This document shows, piece by piece, positions 51,762 through 60,546 of a stretch of DNA of 64,000 nucleotides (positions are counted from its first letter, which is position 1; every line of letters begins with the position of its first letter). The position numbers and the translations under genes are program-made. The DNA is from Flavobacterium sasangense DSM 21067 (GTDB lineage: Bacteria; Bacteroidota; Bacteroidia; Flavobacteriales; Flavobacteriaceae), in contig NZ_JMLU01000001.1 in the NCBI RefSeq assembly GCF_000686885.1, forward strand, positions 338,222 to 402,221, read 5' to 3'. The notes under the pieces were generated by a model. That model saw nothing but the letters and a program-made list of their open reading frames with translations. It was not told the DNA's origin and searched no databases.

Positions 51762-53471
51762 TTAATCTGTATTTTCTAATTTTTCAATGTAATAATTAGG
51801 AGAAAGTCCGGTTTGCTTTTTAAAAACGCGAACAAGCGTATTGGCATCTTTATAACCTACTTCTTCTGCTATTGCCTGCAAAGTATATTTACGGAAATAA
51901 GGAGCATCTTTCAGCTTTTGAAGTACATAATGAATTCGTAATTCTTGAGTATATTCTGAAAAGCTTTTTTGTATAACCTGATTGAAATATTGTGATAAAT
52001 AAGCAGTATTTGTATTTAATTTTTTTGCAACAAAAGCCAACTTGAAGTTAGGATCTAAAAAAGTTTCCTTTTGCTCTAACTTTTTTAGACCTAATGCAAT
52101 TTTTTCAATAAGCTCTTCATCGAGTGTTTGTTTTGGTTGCGTTTCGGTTTTATCAATTTGCAGAATACCAATTTCTGAAGTTCTAAATTCTTTTAGATTT
52201 TGAATAATCTTTAAAAATCGATAATGCTTTTCTTTCTGATTTTTGTAATAATAATAAAAAACATAAACCACTACAGCAAAAAGAATCAAAATACCAAAAA
52301 GTGAAATTTTAAAATAATTCTTAGACGCAATAACTTTATTAGATTCCTCCTTTATTTTGTTTAAATCATAGTTGTGAAGAAAATTTAAAGATTTACTTTT
52401 TATTCCTTCTATTGACTGAATTAACTCTAAACTTTTTTGGGCGTAGCGATACGCGTTTTTAGAATCATTTTTCTCATTATAACACTGTGTCATAATGTTA
52501 TAAGTCATTAATAAATTTTCTTTGGAAACCTTAGTAATTTGATAACTTTCAACATATTTATTACAATAAAAAAGTGCGGAATCAACTTGTTTTAAATGAT
52601 AAAAACAATCGGCCATCCCTAAATCAAACAACTGCTCTGTTCTTATATTATCCTGAATAACAGGATACTTTTTTCTCTTTCTATATAACGACAATGATTT
52701 CTCGTAATTTCCAGCTAAGGCTGCGCTTTTTGCTTCACGCATACTCAACAATGCTTTGGTGTACTCAGGCTGAAAATTATCTTGCAACATCATTGTAGCT
52801 GCTACATTAAAATAATGATTTGCAGAATCTAACAACACTTTTTTCTTCGACTGAATGTAATACTTTTGATAAGCTTCACCAATAATATTATATTTATCAG
52901 CAAACAATTTCTTGTTCATTACTTTTTTTTCACCTATTCCCAATTTTAAGTGATGCGACGTTTTTAATTCTCTCTTTAACAAAGCAATTCCATTAACATA
53001 ATCGCCCATAGCCACTTTTATGGAACCGTATTGTTCGTTAAAATGATTATTAGGCACACTGTTTTTATATTTATCAAGATAAAACAATGCTAAATTGTAT
53101 TCTCCTAAATTTTTATGGATATAAAACAGTTTGTTTACACACATTCCAAGCAAATCTTGATACACTTTGCTTGATTTATCCATCTTACTTTTTTCAATAC
53201 TATCTATAAGTATGACAAGCAGTTTCTTTGAATAAGTAAACTCTGACTTATTGTAAAAATAATTGGCTATGTAATATTTGCCATAAAAACGAAATAACTC
53301 GTTTTTAGAATTACTAATTTCCAAAGCTTCTGCATATGCTTTTTCAGGATTTGAAATGAGATTTTCCTGAATACTTCTGGTTCTACTAATTTCTGATTCA
53401 CTCAATTCTTGAGCAAGCATCAAATTAATAAATAATAGTAGCATAACAGAAAAAGTAAATTTGTGCATCAT
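51762..53471 (-). CDS. TPR-membrane-AraC one-protein regulator
   Basis: 569 residues from the ATG at 53471 (the longer frame starts at TTG 53489; a second ATG at 53468 is possible). Layout: signal-like hydrophobic N-terminus (about 3-20), a periplasmic array of tetratricopeptide-type helices (about 25-370), a membrane helix (about 385-405, ISLFGILILFAVVVYVFYYY), and a cytoplasmic AraC helix-turn-helix pair (about 460-565, YTLQAIAEEVGYKDANTLVRVFKKQTG). It can thus link an envelope signal to transcription in one chain. The FN3/T9SS gene just downstream is the natural target. Confidence 0.9.
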   Translation of the reverse strand: MMHKFTFSVMLLLFINLMLAQELSESEISRTRSIQENLISNPEKAYAEALEISNSKNELFRFYGKYYIANYFYNKSEFTYSKKLLVILIDSIEKSKMDKSSKVYQDLLGMCVNKLFYIHKNLGEYNLALFYLDKYKNSVPNNHFNEQYGSIKVAMGDYVNGIALLKRELKTSHHLKLGIGEKKVMNKKLFADKYNIIGEAYQKYYIQSKKKVLLDSANHYFNVAATMMLQDNFQPEYTKALLSMREAKSAALAGNYEKSLSLYRKRKKYPVIQDNIRTEQLFDLGMADCFYHLKQVDSALFYCNKYVESYQITKVSKENLLMTYNIMTQCYNEKNDSKNAYRYAQKSLELIQSIEGIKSKSLNFLHNYDLNKIKEESNKVIASKNYFKISLFGILILFAVVVYVFYYYYKNQKEKHYRFLKIIQNLKEFRTSEIGILQIDKTETQPKQTLDEELIEKIALGLKKLEQKETFLDPNFKLAFVAKKLNTNTAYLSQYFNQVIQKSFSEYTQELRIHYVLQKLKDAPYFRKYTLQAIAEEVGYKDANTLVRVFKKQTGLSPNYYIEKLENTD

Positions 53472-53584
53472 GAAAAAATGGTGGCTCAACCTGAAAATTA
53501 TAGTCCGCTAAAATAAGAATAAAACTATATTATTTTGTAGATTATTCCCAAGATTAACTTTTACTATTTTTAAATATTACCCAA

Positions 53585-53631
53585 ATAAAAAAAAATCCCA
53601 AACTCTAATTGAATTTGGGATTTTTTTTATT
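53585..53631 (-). terminator. Terminator of the odh genes, shared-stem family
   Basis: On the minus strand CCCAAATTC, short loop, GAGTTTGGG, followed by a T run; arms at 53593-53602 and 53614-53623. A-rich and T-rich flanks on both sides make it also strong on the plus strand, although there the stem has a C/A mismatch. Confidence 0.85.
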
Positions 53632-53645
53632 TGGGATTTATATTT

Positions 53646-54863
53646 CTATAATTCTAATGCTTTTTTCACATTACCACCCATTAAAATTTCTGCTGGGTTT
53701 TCTAATGCTTCTTTAACCGCTACTAAGAATCCAACTGACTCACGTCCATCGATTATTCTGTGGTCGTATGATAAGGCTACGTACATTACTGGAGCAATTA
53801 CGATTTGACCGTTTTTAACGATAGCTCTTTCTACCACATTGTGCATTCCTAAAATACCTGATTGTGGTGGATTGATGATCGGTGTAGATAACATACTTCC
53901 GAAAACACCACCATTAGAAATTGTGAATGTTCCACCTGTCATTTCGTCTACAGTGATTTGTCCGTCACGAGCTCTTAAAGCTAATCTTTTGATTTCTGCT
54001 TCAACACCTCTGAACGATAATGTTTCTGCATTTCTCATAACTGGAACCATTAATCCTTTTGGACCCGAAACCGCTACCGAAATATCACAGAAATCGTAAG
54101 AAATTTTCTCTTGACCGTCAATCATAGAGTTTACATCTGGATATAATTGTAAAGCACGAGTTACTGCTTTAGTAAAGAACGACATGAAGCCTAATCCTAA
54201 ACCGTGTTTCGCTTTGAACTCTTCTTTATATTGGTCACGAATTGCATAAATTGCTGACATATCTACTTCATTGAAAGTAGTTAACATAGCAGTTTCGTTT
54301 TTAGCAGATACTAAACGCTCTGCTACTTTTCTACGTAACATTGATAATTTAGTTCTTTCTGAACCACGGTTTCCTCCTGTTGGAGTTCCCATTGATGGTA
54401 CTGCATTTACAGCGTCATCTTTAGTGATTCTTCCACCTTTACCTGTTCCAACAATTGCAGAAGGTTCGATGTTTTTTTCTTCTAATATTTTTCTAGCTGC
54501 CGGAGATGGCGCTTGCGTTGCATACGTTTTTTCTGCTACTGGAGCTGCTTTTGGAGCCTCAGCTTTTGGAGTTTCAACTGCTTTTGCTTCTTCTTTAGCT
54601 GGAGCTGCACCACCTTCTGGTTTTGCTGCACCTGTATCGATTAAACAAACTACTGCACCTACTGCTACTGCATCACCTTCTTCTGCTTTTAATGTAATGA
54701 TTCCACTTGCTTCAGCTGGTAATTCTAATGTAGCTTTATCTGAATCAACCTCAGCAATCGCTTGGTCTTTTTCTACATAATCACCATCTTTTACTAACCA
54801 TGTAGCAATTTCTACTTCTTTAATTGATTCCCCTGGAGAAGGGACTTTCATTTCTAAAATCAT
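53646..54863 (-). CDS. sucB: 2-oxoglutarate dehydrogenase E2 (dihydrolipoyl succinyltransferase)
   Basis: Core of the complex that turns 2-oxoglutarate into succinyl-CoA in the citric acid cycle. 405 residues: lipoyl domain (about 1-76) with the lipoylated K43 in DSDKA; an Ala/Pro/Lys/Glu-rich swinging linker (about 82-115); the E1/E3-binding domain (about 118-155); the catalytic domain to the end with H368 and D372 in DHRIIDG. Follows the E1 gene with a 59-base gap that contains a small palindromic element. Confidence 0.96.
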   Translation of the reverse strand: MILEMKVPSPGESIKEVEIATWLVKDGDYVEKDQAIAEVDSDKATLELPAEASGIITLKAEEGDAVAVGAVVCLIDTGAAKPEGGAAPAKEEAKAVETPKAEAPKAAPVAEKTYATQAPSPAARKILEEKNIEPSAIVGTGKGGRITKDDAVNAVPSMGTPTGGNRGSERTKLSMLRRKVAERLVSAKNETAMLTTFNEVDMSAIYAIRDQYKEEFKAKHGLGLGFMSFFTKAVTRALQLYPDVNSMIDGQEKISYDFCDISVAVSGPKGLMVPVMRNAETLSFRGVEAEIKRLALRARDGQITVDEMTGGTFTISNGGVFGSMLSTPIINPPQSGILGMHNVVERAIVKNGQIVIAPVMYVALSYDHRIIDGRESVGFLVAVKEALENPAEILMGGNVKKALEL

Positions 54864-54883
54864 ATCTTTTTATTTAAAAAGTT

Positions 54884-54907
54884 TACCCTTCGACTTGCTT
54901 AGGGTGA
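54884..54907. repeat. Small palindromic element between the E1 and E2 genes
   Basis: ACCCT (54885-54889) pairs with AGGGT (54901-54905) around TCGACTTGCTT. The sequence resembles a degenerate copy of the CCCTTCGACT..CAGGG palindromes found scattered in Bacteroidota genomes. No T run. Confidence 0.45.
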
Positions 54908-54922
54908 TAATTGAGTTGTTTT

Positions 54923-57694
54923 TTATTGAAATAATTTTTTATCAAAAACCATAGCAATCGCGTTTGCATGACGTTTTTTAGAACGCTCATAACTTCCTGC
55001 TGCTGGTGCACTATATGCTTTTGGTGATGCTAAACGTAGTTTCACTAAATCAAAATTCATCAACATATAACTGTAAGCTCCCATGTTTTTAGGTTCTTCT
55101 TGTGCCCAAACGTAATCATCCACATTTGGATAACTGTCGATAATCGCTTTGATTTGGTCAACTGCTAATGGGAACAATTGCTCTAAACGAACAACCGCCA
55201 CATCGTTTCTACCTAATTCAGCACGTTTTGCAATGATATCATAATAGAATTTACCTGTACAGAAAACCAAGGTTTTAATTGCTTTTTTATCTGTTACATT
55301 TGGATCATCTAATACTTCTTGGAATTGTCCGTTTGCTAAATCATCCATTGAAGAAACTACATCTGGATGACGTAATAAACTCTTCGGAGAGAATACTACT
55401 AATGGCTTACGGAATTCTGTTTTTAATTGTCTTCTCATTAAGTGAAAGAAGTTGGCTGGCGTAGTTACATCGGCAATGTACATGTTGTGTTTTGCACATA
55501 ATTGTAAGTAACGCTCCATACGAGCTGATGAGTGTTCTGCTCCTTGGTTTTCATAACCATGAGGCAATAACATTACCAATCCGTTTTGGTTGTTCCACTT
55601 GTCTTCACCTGCCGAAATGTATTGGTCAATCATAATTTGGGCTCCGTTAGAGAAATCCCCAAACTGTGCTTCCCAAATGACTAAGGTTTTTGGTGATGCT
55701 AATGCATAACCGTATTCAAAACCTAAAACACCATATTCTGAAAGATGTGAATTGTAGATATAAAAGTTTCCTTTTTTATCTTTTATTTTATCTAAAAGAA
55801 TTACTTCTTCTTCTGAATCTTCTACTTTAACAACAGCATGACGGTGTGAAAATGTTCCACGCTCCACATCTTGCCCAGAAATACGAACATCGAAACCTTC
55901 AGACATTAAGGAACCATAAGCTAATAATTCGCCCATTGCCCAATCTAATTTATTGGTTTCAACCATGTTCTTTCTATCCCCAATTAACTTCGTAATCTTA
56001 CTGATGAATTTTTTATCAGCAGGAAGTTCAGTAATAGTTTTAGCAATTTCTGCTAATTGATTTTTATCAAACTTAGTGTCGAATTTTTGTAGCATTACAT
56101 CATCCGAAACTTGTTTGTAACCTTCCCACTCGTTCTCCATGAACGGTGTAATTACAGTTAAGTCTTTCTTACGAGAGGCTTCTAAATTCTCATCTAATTT
56201 TGCTTTGTATGCTTCTTCCAATTCTTTTACATATCCAGTAGAAATTACATTTTCCTGAATTAATTTTCCAGCGTATAAATCTCTCGGATTTTTGTGTTTT
56301 GAAATGGCTTTGTATAAAATTGGTTGTGTGAAACGAGGCTCATCCCCTTCGTTGTGACCGTATTTTCTATATCCTAATAAATCGATGAAAACGTCTCCCC
56401 CAAATTCCATACGGTAATCTAAAGCAAACAACATCGCATGAACTACAGCTTCTGCATCGTCTGCATTAACATGTAAAACTGGTGATAATGTTACTTTAGC
56501 AATATCCGTACAATACGTTGACGAACGTGCATCTAAATAGTTTGTTGTAAATCCGACTTGATTATTGATTACTAAGTGAATTGTTCCACCTGTTTTATAA
56601 CCATCTAATTTCGCCATTTGGATAATTTCATACACAATACCTTGACCTGCAACCGCGGCATCACCGTGAACAGCAATTGGTAAAACTTTTGAAAAATCGT
56701 CTGCGAAATATCTATCTTGTTTTGCTCTTGTGATTCCTTCAATAACGGCACCTACTGTTTCTAAGTGCGAAGGATTTGGAGCTAAATTTAAGTTGATTTT
56801 TTTACCTGAATCGGTTAGTCTATCTGAAGTTAAACCTAAGTGATATTTTACGTCACCATCAAAGTTAGCGTCTTCATCGTAGTCTTTCCCGTCAAATTCA
56901 GAGAAAATATTTTGAGTGTTTTTTCCAAAGATGTTTGCCAAAACATTCAAACGACCTCTGTGCGCCATTCCCATTACGAATTGCTCTACACCTCTATCAG
57001 CAGCACCTTCAATTAATGCATCTAAAGCTGGAATTGCAGCCTCACAACCTTCTAATGAGAAACGTTTTTGACCTACATATTTAGTATGTAAGAAGTTTTC
57101 AAAAGAAACCGCTTCATTTAATTTCTTAAGAATGTGTTTCTTTTGGTCAGCCGAAAAATTAGGCTGATTATCGTTGATATCTAAACGATTTTTAATCCAA
57201 TCTTGTACTTTAGAATCACGAATATACATGAACTCAACACCGATCGATTGACAATAAACATTATCTAAATGTTTGATAATATCTGCCAAAGTACTTGGTT
57301 TCATGTTCACGATTTTTGCCGCATCAAAAACCGTATTCAAATCAGCTTGTGATAATCCAAAATTTTCAAGAGCTAATGAAGGTCCGTGAACTCTTCTATC
57401 TCTAACCGGATTTGTTTTTGTGAATAAATGACCACGGGTTCTATATCCTTCAATTAATTTAAGAACATTGAACTCTTTTTGCATTTTTTCAGAAATTTCA
57501 CCTGAATCACCCGAAGCTACTTGAACTACTTGTGCGGCAAATTCTTCAGAACCATAACCTGCTTGTGCAAAGTCAAATCCTTGAAAAAAACTTCTCCAGC
57601 TTGGCTCAACGCTATCTGGATTTTGTAAATATTGATCGTATAAATCGGCAAAGAAAGCCGTATGTGCAGCGTTTAAAAAGGAAAACCTATCCAT
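54923..57694 (-). CDS. sucA: 2-oxoglutarate dehydrogenase E1
   Basis: Thiamine-diphosphate-dependent decarboxylase of the 2-oxoglutarate dehydrogenase complex. 923 residues from the ATG at 57694 (the longer frame begins at TTG 57736 within the promoter region). N-terminus MDRFSFLNAAHTAFFADLYD is the E2-binding part; the cofactor site includes HRGRLNVLANI near 243-253 and GDAAVAGQGIVYE near 345-357. Expressed with sucB behind it. A TTG / TACTTTTG promoter lies upstream. Confidence 0.96.
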   Translation of the reverse strand: MDRFSFLNAAHTAFFADLYDQYLQNPDSVEPSWRSFFQGFDFAQAGYGSEEFAAQVVQVASGDSGEISEKMQKEFNVLKLIEGYRTRGHLFTKTNPVRDRRVHGPSLALENFGLSQADLNTVFDAAKIVNMKPSTLADIIKHLDNVYCQSIGVEFMYIRDSKVQDWIKNRLDINDNQPNFSADQKKHILKKLNEAVSFENFLHTKYVGQKRFSLEGCEAAIPALDALIEGAADRGVEQFVMGMAHRGRLNVLANIFGKNTQNIFSEFDGKDYDEDANFDGDVKYHLGLTSDRLTDSGKKINLNLAPNPSHLETVGAVIEGITRAKQDRYFADDFSKVLPIAVHGDAAVAGQGIVYEIIQMAKLDGYKTGGTIHLVINNQVGFTTNYLDARSSTYCTDIAKVTLSPVLHVNADDAEAVVHAMLFALDYRMEFGGDVFIDLLGYRKYGHNEGDEPRFTQPILYKAISKHKNPRDLYAGKLIQENVISTGYVKELEEAYKAKLDENLEASRKKDLTVITPFMENEWEGYKQVSDDVMLQKFDTKFDKNQLAEIAKTITELPADKKFISKITKLIGDRKNMVETNKLDWAMGELLAYGSLMSEGFDVRISGQDVERGTFSHRHAVVKVEDSEEEVILLDKIKDKKGNFYIYNSHLSEYGVLGFEYGYALASPKTLVIWEAQFGDFSNGAQIMIDQYISAGEDKWNNQNGLVMLLPHGYENQGAEHSSARMERYLQLCAKHNMYIADVTTPANFFHLMRRQLKTEFRKPLVVFSPKSLLRHPDVVSSMDDLANGQFQEVLDDPNVTDKKAIKTLVFCTGKFYYDIIAKRAELGRNDVAVVRLEQLFPLAVDQIKAIIDSYPNVDDYVWAQEEPKNMGAYSYMLMNFDLVKLRLASPKAYSAPAAGSYERSKKRHANAIAMVFDKKLFQ

Positions 57695-57733
57695 AGTGTG
57701 TTGTCTAAAAGACCTTTTAATTAAAAATTTACG

Positions 57734-57766
57734 CAAAAGTAAAACATTTTATGATAATCTTTCAAG
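57734..57766 (-). promoter_or_regulatory. Promoter of the sucAB operon
   Basis: Minus-strand TTG (57766-57764) and TACTTTTG (57741-57734) are separated by 22 bases, within the usual range. Confidence 0.5.
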
Positions 57767-57809
57767 GATTTTTATACTTTTATAACATTAATTTTTTCAA
57801 AATGGAATT

Positions 57810-58355
57810 ATGAAAAAGAATTTCGTAATAAATTTAACATTTTTGTTAACTATTGTGGTTTTATTTAGTTTTAAACCTGAAATTTATGCACAAGAAAATA
57901 CCGAAAATAAAACAAAAAGTGATTTTTGGAAACATGTGCAATTTGGTGGTGGACTTGGTTTAGGAGTTGGCAATGGCTATGCCGATATTATGGTGGCACC
58001 AAGCGCTATTTACAACTTTAATCAATATGTAGCATTAGGTTTAGGAGCACAATACAGTTATGTAAAACAACGTGATTTTTATAATGCCAACATATATGGA
58101 GGGAATTTAATTGCTTTATTCAATCCCATCGAAGAAATTCAAATTTCAACTGAATTAGAACAATTAAGAGTGAATAGAACTTTTAATGATTCTTTCGGAA
58201 ACGATTCTCAAGATTTTTGGAATACGGCTTTGTTTTTAGGAGCAGGATATCGCAATGATAATATAACTTTAGGTATTCGATATAATGTTTTACACCGAGA
58301 TAGAGATAATATTTATGCTGAGGCGTTTATGCCTTTTGTGAGAATTTATTTTTAA
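57810..58355 (+). CDS. Small outer-membrane beta-barrel protein
   Basis: 181 residues. Signal peptide (1 to about 27, ending YAQ), then alternating strands with glycine-rich turns (FGGGLGLGVGNGYADIMVAPSAIYNF, ALGLGAQYSYVKQRDFY, LFLGAGYRNDNITLGIRYNVLH) and a C-terminus of MPFVRIYF, ending in F as barrels do. Homologues next to sucA are, I believe, often mislabelled as alpha-ketoglutarate decarboxylase; nothing in the sequence supports an enzyme. Function unknown. The stop overlaps the convergent small gene by 4 bases. Confidence 0.8.
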   Translation: MKKNFVINLTFLLTIVVLFSFKPEIYAQENTENKTKSDFWKHVQFGGGLGLGVGNGYADIMVAPSAIYNFNQYVALGLGAQYSYVKQRDFYNANIYGGNLIALFNPIEEIQISTELEQLRVNRTFNDSFGNDSQDFWNTALFLGAGYRNDNITLGIRYNVLHRDRDNIYAEAFMPFVRIYF

Positions 58356-58702
58356 TACTTATTACGAAACCAAACTTTTTGCCACTCTCTTTTTAACACC
58401 AAAAAAGCAACTTGCTCCGATAATTCTACTAAGTCAGAACCGTCAAGTTTTTTAATTTGCTCTTCTGGAACATCTATTATGTATAGTAAATTTAGGTATT
58501 CAGCAAATTTGTATTGAATGAGCTTGTAAATTTTTTCTTGAACCAAATTTTTAAATTCAAACGGAAAAATACTTGATGGCACATCTAAAGATTCATTTGC
58601 CAAAGCAAAATCTTTGTTTACTTGCTCAATCAATTTAAAGTATAAATGTTCTTCTTCGGCTTGCGAAATTAAAGCATCAATATTTGCTGGCGGATTATAC
58701 AT
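58352..58702 (-). CDS. Conserved small protein, unrecognised
   Basis: 116 residues from the ATG at 58702 (the frame is open to a TTG at 58714). No signal peptide, predicted mostly helical and acidic, with aromatic residues at the C-terminus (REWQKVWFRNKY). I do not recognise a family; it has the look of a conserved flavobacterial cytoplasmic protein. It sits downstream of the prenyl synthase gene on the same strand, with 107 bases of repeat-rich sequence between. Confidence 0.65.
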   Translation of the reverse strand: MYNPPANIDALISQAEEEHLYFKLIEQVNKDFALANESLDVPSSIFPFEFKNLVQEKIYKLIQYKFAEYLNLLYIIDVPEEQIKKLDGSDLVELSEQVAFLVLKREWQKVWFRNKY

Positions 58703-58703
58703 T

Positions 58704-58795
58704 TTCAAGTTCAATTACAAGTTCAAAAGTCAAGTTCAATTAGAAAAATCAATATCAATTACAAGTTTTAAAATCGAATTTTGAACTTGATTTTT
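58704..58795. repeat. Repeat-rich gap with TCAAGT motifs and a hairpin
   Basis: Roughly 13-base repeats of TCAAGTTCAATTA and variants fill about 58704-58742; behind them CAAGTT..AACTTG arms around an AAAAT..ATTTT core (about 58762-58789) could form a hairpin. It lies between the prenyl synthase and the small unrecognised gene. Confidence 0.5.
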
Positions 58796-58809
58796 GCCAT
58801 TGTTCTTGA

Positions 58810-59784
58810 TTATACATTTCTTCCCATTAAATTTTCGCCAAAAGCTTTTAAAATGGCTTTCTTTTCGGTTTCGATATCCATTTTTTCTAGCGTTTCAAAT
58901 GCTTTATAAGTGAAATCTTGAATCGCTTTTTTAGTAGCTTCGCTTGCTCCTGAAGTGTTAAAAATGGCTTTGACAGATTCAATTTTGTCGCTATTGTCTG
59001 ATGGTTGAATCGAAAACAAATGCAACAATTGTTGTTTTTCTTCTGGTTTTGAAAACTCAATTGCTTTTAAGTATAAATAGGTTTTTTTGTTTTCAATAAT
59101 ATCGCCACCCACTTGTTTTCCAAAAGTTTCTGGATTTCCAAAAGCATCTAAATAATCGTCTTGTAATTGGAAAGCTATTCCTAAATTCAATCCGAAATCA
59201 TAAATCAAATCCGCATTTTCATCTGAAGTTTCGGCTACAATTGCTCCCATTTTCATTGCAGCACCAACTAAAACAGCGGTTTTGTATTCAATCATTTTTA
59301 GATATTCTGGAATGGTAACATCGTCACGCATTTCAAAATCTACATCATATTGTTGTCCTTCGCAAACTTCTAAAGCCGTTTTACTGAATAATTTGGCTAG
59401 CTTTTGGAAAGTTGCTGGCTCATAATTTTCAAAAAACTGATATGCTAAAATCAACATCGCATCACCTGATAAAATGCCGGTATTCAAATCCCATTTTTCA
59501 TGAACGGTTTGGTTGCCTCTTCGTAAAGGCGCATCGTCCATAATATCATCGTGAATTAATGAAAAATTATGAAACACCTCAACCGCAGTAGCCGCAGGAA
59601 TCGCTTTCTCGCAATCAACATTAAAAACTTCGGTTGCCATTAATGTCAAAACCGGACGCATTCTTTTTCCACCAAGCGATAAAATATACTCGATAGGTTC
59701 GTATAAATTTTTAGGTTCTTTATTGGAAACAATTTGCGAAAAATGATTGCCCATTTTTTCTTGATAGTACGATATAGAATGCAT
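58810..59784 (-). CDS. Polyprenyl diphosphate synthase
   Basis: Chain-elongating trans-prenyltransferase of 324 residues. The first aspartate-rich motif is DDIMDD near 84-89 and the second is DDYLD near 211-215; GGKRMRPVL near 34-42 binds the homoallylic substrate. It could make geranylgeranyl or farnesyl diphosphate or a longer chain for menaquinone; the length-controlling residues before the first motif (EVFHNFSLIH) are not enough for me to choose. Monocistronic; divergent from the tetR efflux operon. Confidence 0.9.
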   Translation of the reverse strand: MHSISYYQEKMGNHFSQIVSNKEPKNLYEPIEYILSLGGKRMRPVLTLMATEVFNVDCEKAIPAATAVEVFHNFSLIHDDIMDDAPLRRGNQTVHEKWDLNTGILSGDAMLILAYQFFENYEPATFQKLAKLFSKTALEVCEGQQYDVDFEMRDDVTIPEYLKMIEYKTAVLVGAAMKMGAIVAETSDENADLIYDFGLNLGIAFQLQDDYLDAFGNPETFGKQVGGDIIENKKTYLYLKAIEFSKPEEKQQLLHLFSIQPSDNSDKIESVKAIFNTSGASEATKKAIQDFTYKAFETLEKMDIETEKKAILKAFGENLMGRNV

Positions 59785-59863
59785 TGCTTGAATTTTTTGC
59801 TAAAATACTTCAATATTCTGAAACGAAACGAATATATCAAATGTTAAATTTATGTAAAAACAT

Positions 59864-59893
59864 TGGAAACTATTTTGGTGTTAAAAGTTTCCA
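59864..59893 (+). promoter_or_regulatory. Putative TetR-type operator
   Basis: TGGAAAC (59864-59870) and GTTTCCA (59887-59893) form a perfect inverted repeat with a 16-base spacer. The arms enclose the TTTG element (59874-59877), and the right arm lies between it and the -7 box. TetR-family proteins bind palindromes, and this one is upstream of the tetR gene itself, so autorepression is likely. Confidence 0.6.
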
Positions 59894-59904
59894 GCATACA
59901 TTTG
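59874..59904 (+). promoter_or_regulatory. Promoter of the tetR efflux operon
   Basis: TTTG (59874-59877), 19-base spacer, TACATTTG (59897-59904): a full match to the Bacteroidota consensus. Confidence 0.7.
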
Positions 59905-59943
59905 TACCTGAAAATAAAATCCATCAAAGTTGATTTTAGAGAA

Positions 59944-60543
59944 ATGATGAAAGAAAAAATTATAAATAAGGCGAAAGAAATGTTTTTGAGACTTGGTTTC
60001 AAGAGCATTACTATGGATGATATTGCTTGCGAAATGTGTATTTCAAAAAAAACGATTTACAAATATTTCAGCAATAAAGACGTATTAATTGAGGAAAGCA
60101 TCCAAATGGTTCACAAAGAAGTTCATGAAACAATTAAACAAATTGTATCTAAAAACTTTAATGCTATAGAAGAAAATTTCGAAATCAAGAGAATGTTTAA
60201 AGAAATGTTTAAATCAGCTGAATCATCACCAATATATCAGCTAAAGAAACACTATCCTGAGGTTTATGCAAAAGCTTTAAGTTCTCAAATTGAAGTATGC
60301 GAAACCTGTTTTAGAGATAACATTCTAAAAGGCATCAATGAAGGTTTATACCGAGAAAATTTAGACGTAAATAATTATATAAAATTTTACTATACACTAA
60401 TCTTCAACATCAATGAAAATACAGCTTCAGGTATTGAAGCTGAAGAGTTAGAAGTAAAAGCTTTGGAATATCACATTAGAGCAATGGCAACATTAGCTGG
60501 AATTATTGAATTAGAAAAACACCTTAAAAACCCAATTATATAA
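59944..60543 (+). CDS. TetR/AcrR-family transcriptional regulator
   Basis: 199 residues from the ATG at 59944 (a frame to TTG 59863 runs through the promoter and is rejected; a second ATG follows at 59947). N-terminal helix-turn-helix with SITMDDIACEMCISKKTIYKYF near 22-43, then an all-helical ligand-binding and dimer domain. It opens the operon tetR-tolC-adaptor-pump; the tolC ATG follows after three bases. Together with the inverted repeat over its promoter this makes a self-regulated efflux operon. The inducing compound is unknown. Confidence 0.93.
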   Translation: MMKEKIINKAKEMFLRLGFKSITMDDIACEMCISKKTIYKYFSNKDVLIEESIQMVHKEVHETIKQIVSKNFNAIEENFEIKRMFKEMFKSAESSPIYQLKKHYPEVYAKALSSQIEVCETCFRDNILKGINEGLYRENLDVNNYIKFYYTLIFNINENTASGIEAEELEVKALEYHIRAMATLAGIIELEKHLKNPII

Positions 60544-60546
60544 ACA

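Noticed and set aside
57810..58355. Alpha-ketoglutarate decarboxylase
   Set aside because: A name that may be carried over from the neighbouring sucA; the sequence is a small outer-membrane barrel with no catalytic motif.
13312..59943. Longer N-termini beginning at TTG (hemD, sucA, tetR, AraC regulator, thioredoxin-like and others)
   Set aside because: The extra residues run through promoters or neighbouring genes, and a downstream ATG fits the family length.
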